From Aeoliella straminimaris (lineage in GTDB: Bacteria > Planctomycetota > Planctomycetia > Pirellulales > Lacipirellulaceae), in the NCBI RefSeq assembly GCF_024054565.1, contig NZ_JAMXLR010000017.1, positions 1 through 64,000 of the forward strand: a DNA stretch of 64,000 bases. Reading direction: 5' to 3'. Of this stretch, positions 61,771 to 64,000 are shown piece after piece; within the stretch, counting starts at the first letter, position 1, and every line of letters starts with the position of its first letter. A model generated the notes under the pieces. The model was not told the DNA's origin. It worked only from the letters and a program-made list of their open reading frames with translations, and ran no database searches. Both the position numbers and the translations under genes were made by a program.

Positions 61771-62400
61771 ATGAAGAATCTCTTGCTGCTTGGATCGCTA
61801 CTACTGGCGATGGATATCGGCTGTTCGGGGCAACCAGCGGCCTTGCGCACCGAGTTTGCGCCATCGCAAATGGCCACCGACGCGCTGGCAGCCTACGACG
61901 CAAACTCGGATGGCCAACTCGCGGGCGAGGAGCTGGATGCCGCGCCAGCTATCAAGAAGAATCTGGCCCTGTACGACAAGGATGGGAATGGATCAGTAGC
62001 CGAGGAAGAACTCGAAGCCCGCTTCGAAGCGTGGGATGGGGCGGGGGTCGCATTTCGACGTTTGGACGTCAAGCTGACTCTTGACGGGCGTCCGCTTCAA
62101 AACGCAACCATTACCTTTGAGCCGGAAGTCTATATGACGGATTGGGTCAGGCCAGCAACTGGCACGACCGGCAAGTCGGGCATGGCCAAGATGAGCGTTG
62201 CCGCCGAAGATTTACCGGCAGAGCTCAAGTCACGCGGGCAGAACATGAAGGGGGTGTACGTCGGCGCGTACAAAGTAAAGGTCGAGCACCCCAGCAGTAG
62301 GCTCCCCGAAGGGTACCGCAGCGGCGCATTGCTGGGAGAGGAAACCTCGAGAGATGCCCTGGACGTGTCGGCCCAGATCGATATCCGCACACGTGGCTGA
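61771..62400 (+). CDS. EF-hand lipoprotein with carboxypeptidase-regulatory-like domain
   Basis: Start at ATG 61771 (209 residues); a TTG at 61756 is possible. Lipobox AMDIGC. Two EF-hand-like loops DANSDGQLAGEE and DKDGNGSVAEEE (about 45-85), then a beta-sandwich LTLDGRPLQNATITFEPEVY with GKSGMAKMSV. It probably binds calcium at the outer face. It lies 103 bp after the DUF1559 gene on the same strand; such pairs are frequent in planctomycetes. Confidence 0.8.
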   Translation: MKNLLLLGSLLLAMDIGCSGQPAALRTEFAPSQMATDALAAYDANSDGQLAGEELDAAPAIKKNLALYDKDGNGSVAEEELEARFEAWDGAGVAFRRLDVKLTLDGRPLQNATITFEPEVYMTDWVRPATGTTGKSGMAKMSVAAEDLPAELKSRGQNMKGVYVGAYKVKVEHPSSRLPEGYRSGALLGEETSRDALDVSAQIDIRTRG

Positions 62401-62435
62401 ATGGCGAATGTGTTCTTGGGTTGAGCGGGCCTGCG

Positions 62436-63326
62436 CTAGGTGTGCTTGCTCCGGTATTGCGATGGTGTCGAACCCACCTGCCGCAGGAACAAGCGGTTGA
62501 AGTGTGACAGATTGTTGAAGCCACAGCGAATGGCGATCTCGCTGATTGGCCCAGCTTCCTCCACCAGCATCCTCCGGGCATGGTCGATACGAACCCCATT
62601 CAGAAAACCGATCGGCGTATGTCCCGTGTACTGCTTGAAGTGCCGGCACAACGTCGCCCGGCTGATATCCACCGCCTCGCACAGGTCGTCAATCGTGAGG
62701 TCTTCGTGGAAATGCTCAATCACCAGCCGGATGGCTTTGGAGATGGCATGCGAGTGGGGCGTCTCGCCGCGGAGCGTGAAAGGTTTGTCGCAGAGCAATC
62801 GGTAACGCGACGAGTCAAGTTCGCGGAGTTCGCAAAACAACTCCAGCAGCAACGTCAGTCGCGACAACCCTGTGCTCTGCTCCATCAACTGCATGCGCTC
62901 CCCCACACTGGCTGCGAGCGATGGGTCGAAGAGGATGCCGCGCCGTGCGATTTCCAGTAGATCGTCCAACTGACGTAACTCGGGAAACACGTGACGTGCT
63001 TCGTGCGACTCAAAATCCACCTGAATCGAGTAGCCGCTCGATTGCTCCAGCCCGCTCCAATAATGGGGCACGTTCGGGCCCACGAAAACAAGCTCTGGCG
63101 CATGGACATTTCCGATATGATCGCCGATGAAGCGGGAGCCCGTCCCTTCGGCGATGAATGTCAGCTCGGCCACGGTGTGCGCGTGCCAATGTTTGCCAGA
63201 GCCAACAAACGGCATGTGGGTCGCATCGGCCAGGCAGACCTCCACCTCGTCCAAACTGCCTTGCCAACGCAGCAACCGGAACGATTCGTGAGGAGGGGGC
63301 TCGATATGCTCGCGGTAGACCGTCAT
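62436..63326 (-). CDS. AraC family transcriptional regulator
   Basis: 296 residues. N-terminal cupin sensor domain (HWHAHTVAELTFIAEG, GDHIGNVHAPELVFVGPNVP) and C-terminal double HTH: LTIDDLCEAVDISRATLCRH and ISEIAIRCGFNNLSHFNRLF, ending VGSTPSQYRSKH. It is a likely sugar-responsive activator for the neighbouring exported-protein/galactan genes. Its minus orientation places it convergent with the EF-hand gene. Confidence 0.92.
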   Translation of the reverse strand: MTVYREHIEPPPHESFRLLRWQGSLDEVEVCLADATHMPFVGSGKHWHAHTVAELTFIAEGTGSRFIGDHIGNVHAPELVFVGPNVPHYWSGLEQSSGYSIQVDFESHEARHVFPELRQLDDLLEIARRGILFDPSLAASVGERMQLMEQSTGLSRLTLLLELFCELRELDSSRYRLLCDKPFTLRGETPHSHAISKAIRLVIEHFHEDLTIDDLCEAVDISRATLCRHFKQYTGHTPIGFLNGVRIDHARRMLVEEAGPISEIAIRCGFNNLSHFNRLFLRQVGSTPSQYRSKHT

Positions 63327-63469
63327 GCCACAATTATAGCGGCCTGGGGCCCAAGTCGGCTAGAATCTTGACGCGATAGTATTAGAGCCCCTCAAGTTCG
63401 TCACATCGGCGCCCCCCAGAAGATCGTATTGGATGGGATTCGTTAAGGCGAGGCAGCATCCGTACTGAT

Positions 63470-63955
63470 TTACTGGGGCAACTCAAGAGGAATATCATTC
63501 TGTCCGTTGGCAACCGTCACCAAGAGGCCGCTCGTCATGGGATCGGCGTATTGCTCAGGCAGGATGCCGGCCTTGGGCTTTCGCTGTTTGGCTTGCTGCT
63601 TGGCGTACTCTTCTCGAGACAGCCCCGGGTCGATGTCGTCCGAAATGGCAACGGTTACGACGTTCTCCCCAATCAGTGCTCCGTCGCCAGGCTCATAAGT
63701 GGAGAGGGAGAACTTGCCGTCGCTATCGGTAGTGCCGGACGAGTAGCGTGCTGCATTGACGCCACGAAACGTCACGATGGCGTCGGCGACGGGCTCTCCA
63801 TTGAAGGTCAAACGACCCGTAACGGGTGCCAGCTTGGGATCATTAGAGCCACTGCATCCGACCAGGCTGACAAGCATCAGCAGTGCGGTTAAACGTCTCA
63901 CCGAGGGGGCGGGAACCCGCCCCTTTTCAATAGAAGTCTTCATTACTGGGTGCAC
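63470..63955 (-). CDS. Carboxypeptidase-regulatory-like lipoprotein
   Basis: 161 residues (ATG 63955; another at 63943). Lipobox LVSLVGC at about residue 34. A transthyretin-like fold follows: VTGRLTFNGEPVADAIVTFR, TTDSDGKFSLSTYEPGDGAL, then IGENVVTVAISDDIDPGLS. Such proteins normally follow DUF1559 genes in planctomycetes; the likely DUF1559 partner is outside the window. The last 45 bp to 64000 carry nothing visible. Confidence 0.82.
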   Translation of the reverse strand: MHPVMKTSIEKGRVPAPSVRRLTALLMLVSLVGCSGSNDPKLAPVTGRLTFNGEPVADAIVTFRGVNAARYSSGTTDSDGKFSLSTYEPGDGALIGENVVTVAISDDIDPGLSREEYAKQQAKQRKPKAGILPEQYADPMTSGLLVTVANGQNDIPLELPQ

Positions 63956-64000
63956 CTCTACCTCACTGGTCCTGAAGGGCCGCCCGAACCAGCGGTGGTC

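Noticed and set aside
1..64000. CRISPR array
   Set aside because: No regularly spaced repeats of 24-40 bp were seen; the TACAGG and 16-mer repeats are too short or too few.

Overview
The window looks like the chromosome of a planctomycete, probably in or near the Pirellulales. The marks are two DUF1559 pilin-like proteins, PEP-CTERM and dockerin-type exported proteins, a formaldehyde-activating enzyme plus a tetrahydromethanopterin-linked dehydrogenase, a Tat-exported Gfo/Idh/MocA protein, and many GC-rich genes without clear Shine-Dalgarno sites. This assignment rests on gene content read by eye; no database search was run.

Left edge (1-2000): the end of a decayed mobile or restriction region. 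It holds a RhuM-family gene that runs off the window, the C-terminal stub of a type I restriction methylase (hsdM), a tRNA 3'-end fragment, a 17-bp direct repeat, a truncated primase-like zinc-finger ORF and an intact tRNA-Ser(CGA).

Backbone A (2.2-32.7 kb): ordinary housekeeping and planctomycete genes. These include Trm112-like, HIT, an Old Yellow Enzyme relative, a class 3 lipase, DnaJ/CbpA, rnpA-yidD, a FlgI-HEAT fusion lipoprotein, smc, the sdhCAB operon, a TPR protein, a TolC/CzcC-type outer-membrane protein, DUF1559, fae and mtdB (C1 transfer), a NUDIX hydrolase, and egtB-egtD for ergothioneine, ending in tRNA-Arg(TCG).

Integrated element (32,721-47,949, about 15.2 kb): it is inserted in the 3' half of tRNA-Arg(TCG) and bounded by exact 44-bp direct repeats. 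The left half carries a replication/regulation module (AlpA-like HTH, primase-helicase, candidate origin with a large imperfect palindrome and repeated 16-mers, several unknown small proteins). A serine recombinase lies in the middle. The right half is an AT-richer cargo region: a GIY-YIG nuclease, a DUF3825 protein, an unknown protein, then a winged-helix protein and a large GHKL-type ATPase in one operon that abuts a convergent DNA methyltransferase. A tyrosine integrase lies next to attR. No capsid, terminase or relaxase gene was seen, so it resembles an integrative or satellite-like element carrying a candidate defence system.

Backbone B (48.3-64 kb): a polysaccharide/sugar-use locus. A MarR regulator and a GH53 endo-galactanase are followed by a PfkB kinase, a xylose-isomerase-like enzyme, a DeoC/LacD-like aldolase, an FGE-domain protein and a Gfo/Idh/MocA oxidoreductase. 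Three exported proteins follow that share an apparently uncharacterised domain (one fused to a GH39-like glycosidase), then a DUF1559 protein, an EF-hand lipoprotein, an AraC regulator and a carboxypeptidase-regulatory-like lipoprotein. Together these suggest capture of a plant or algal galactan-type polymer and catabolism of the released sugar.
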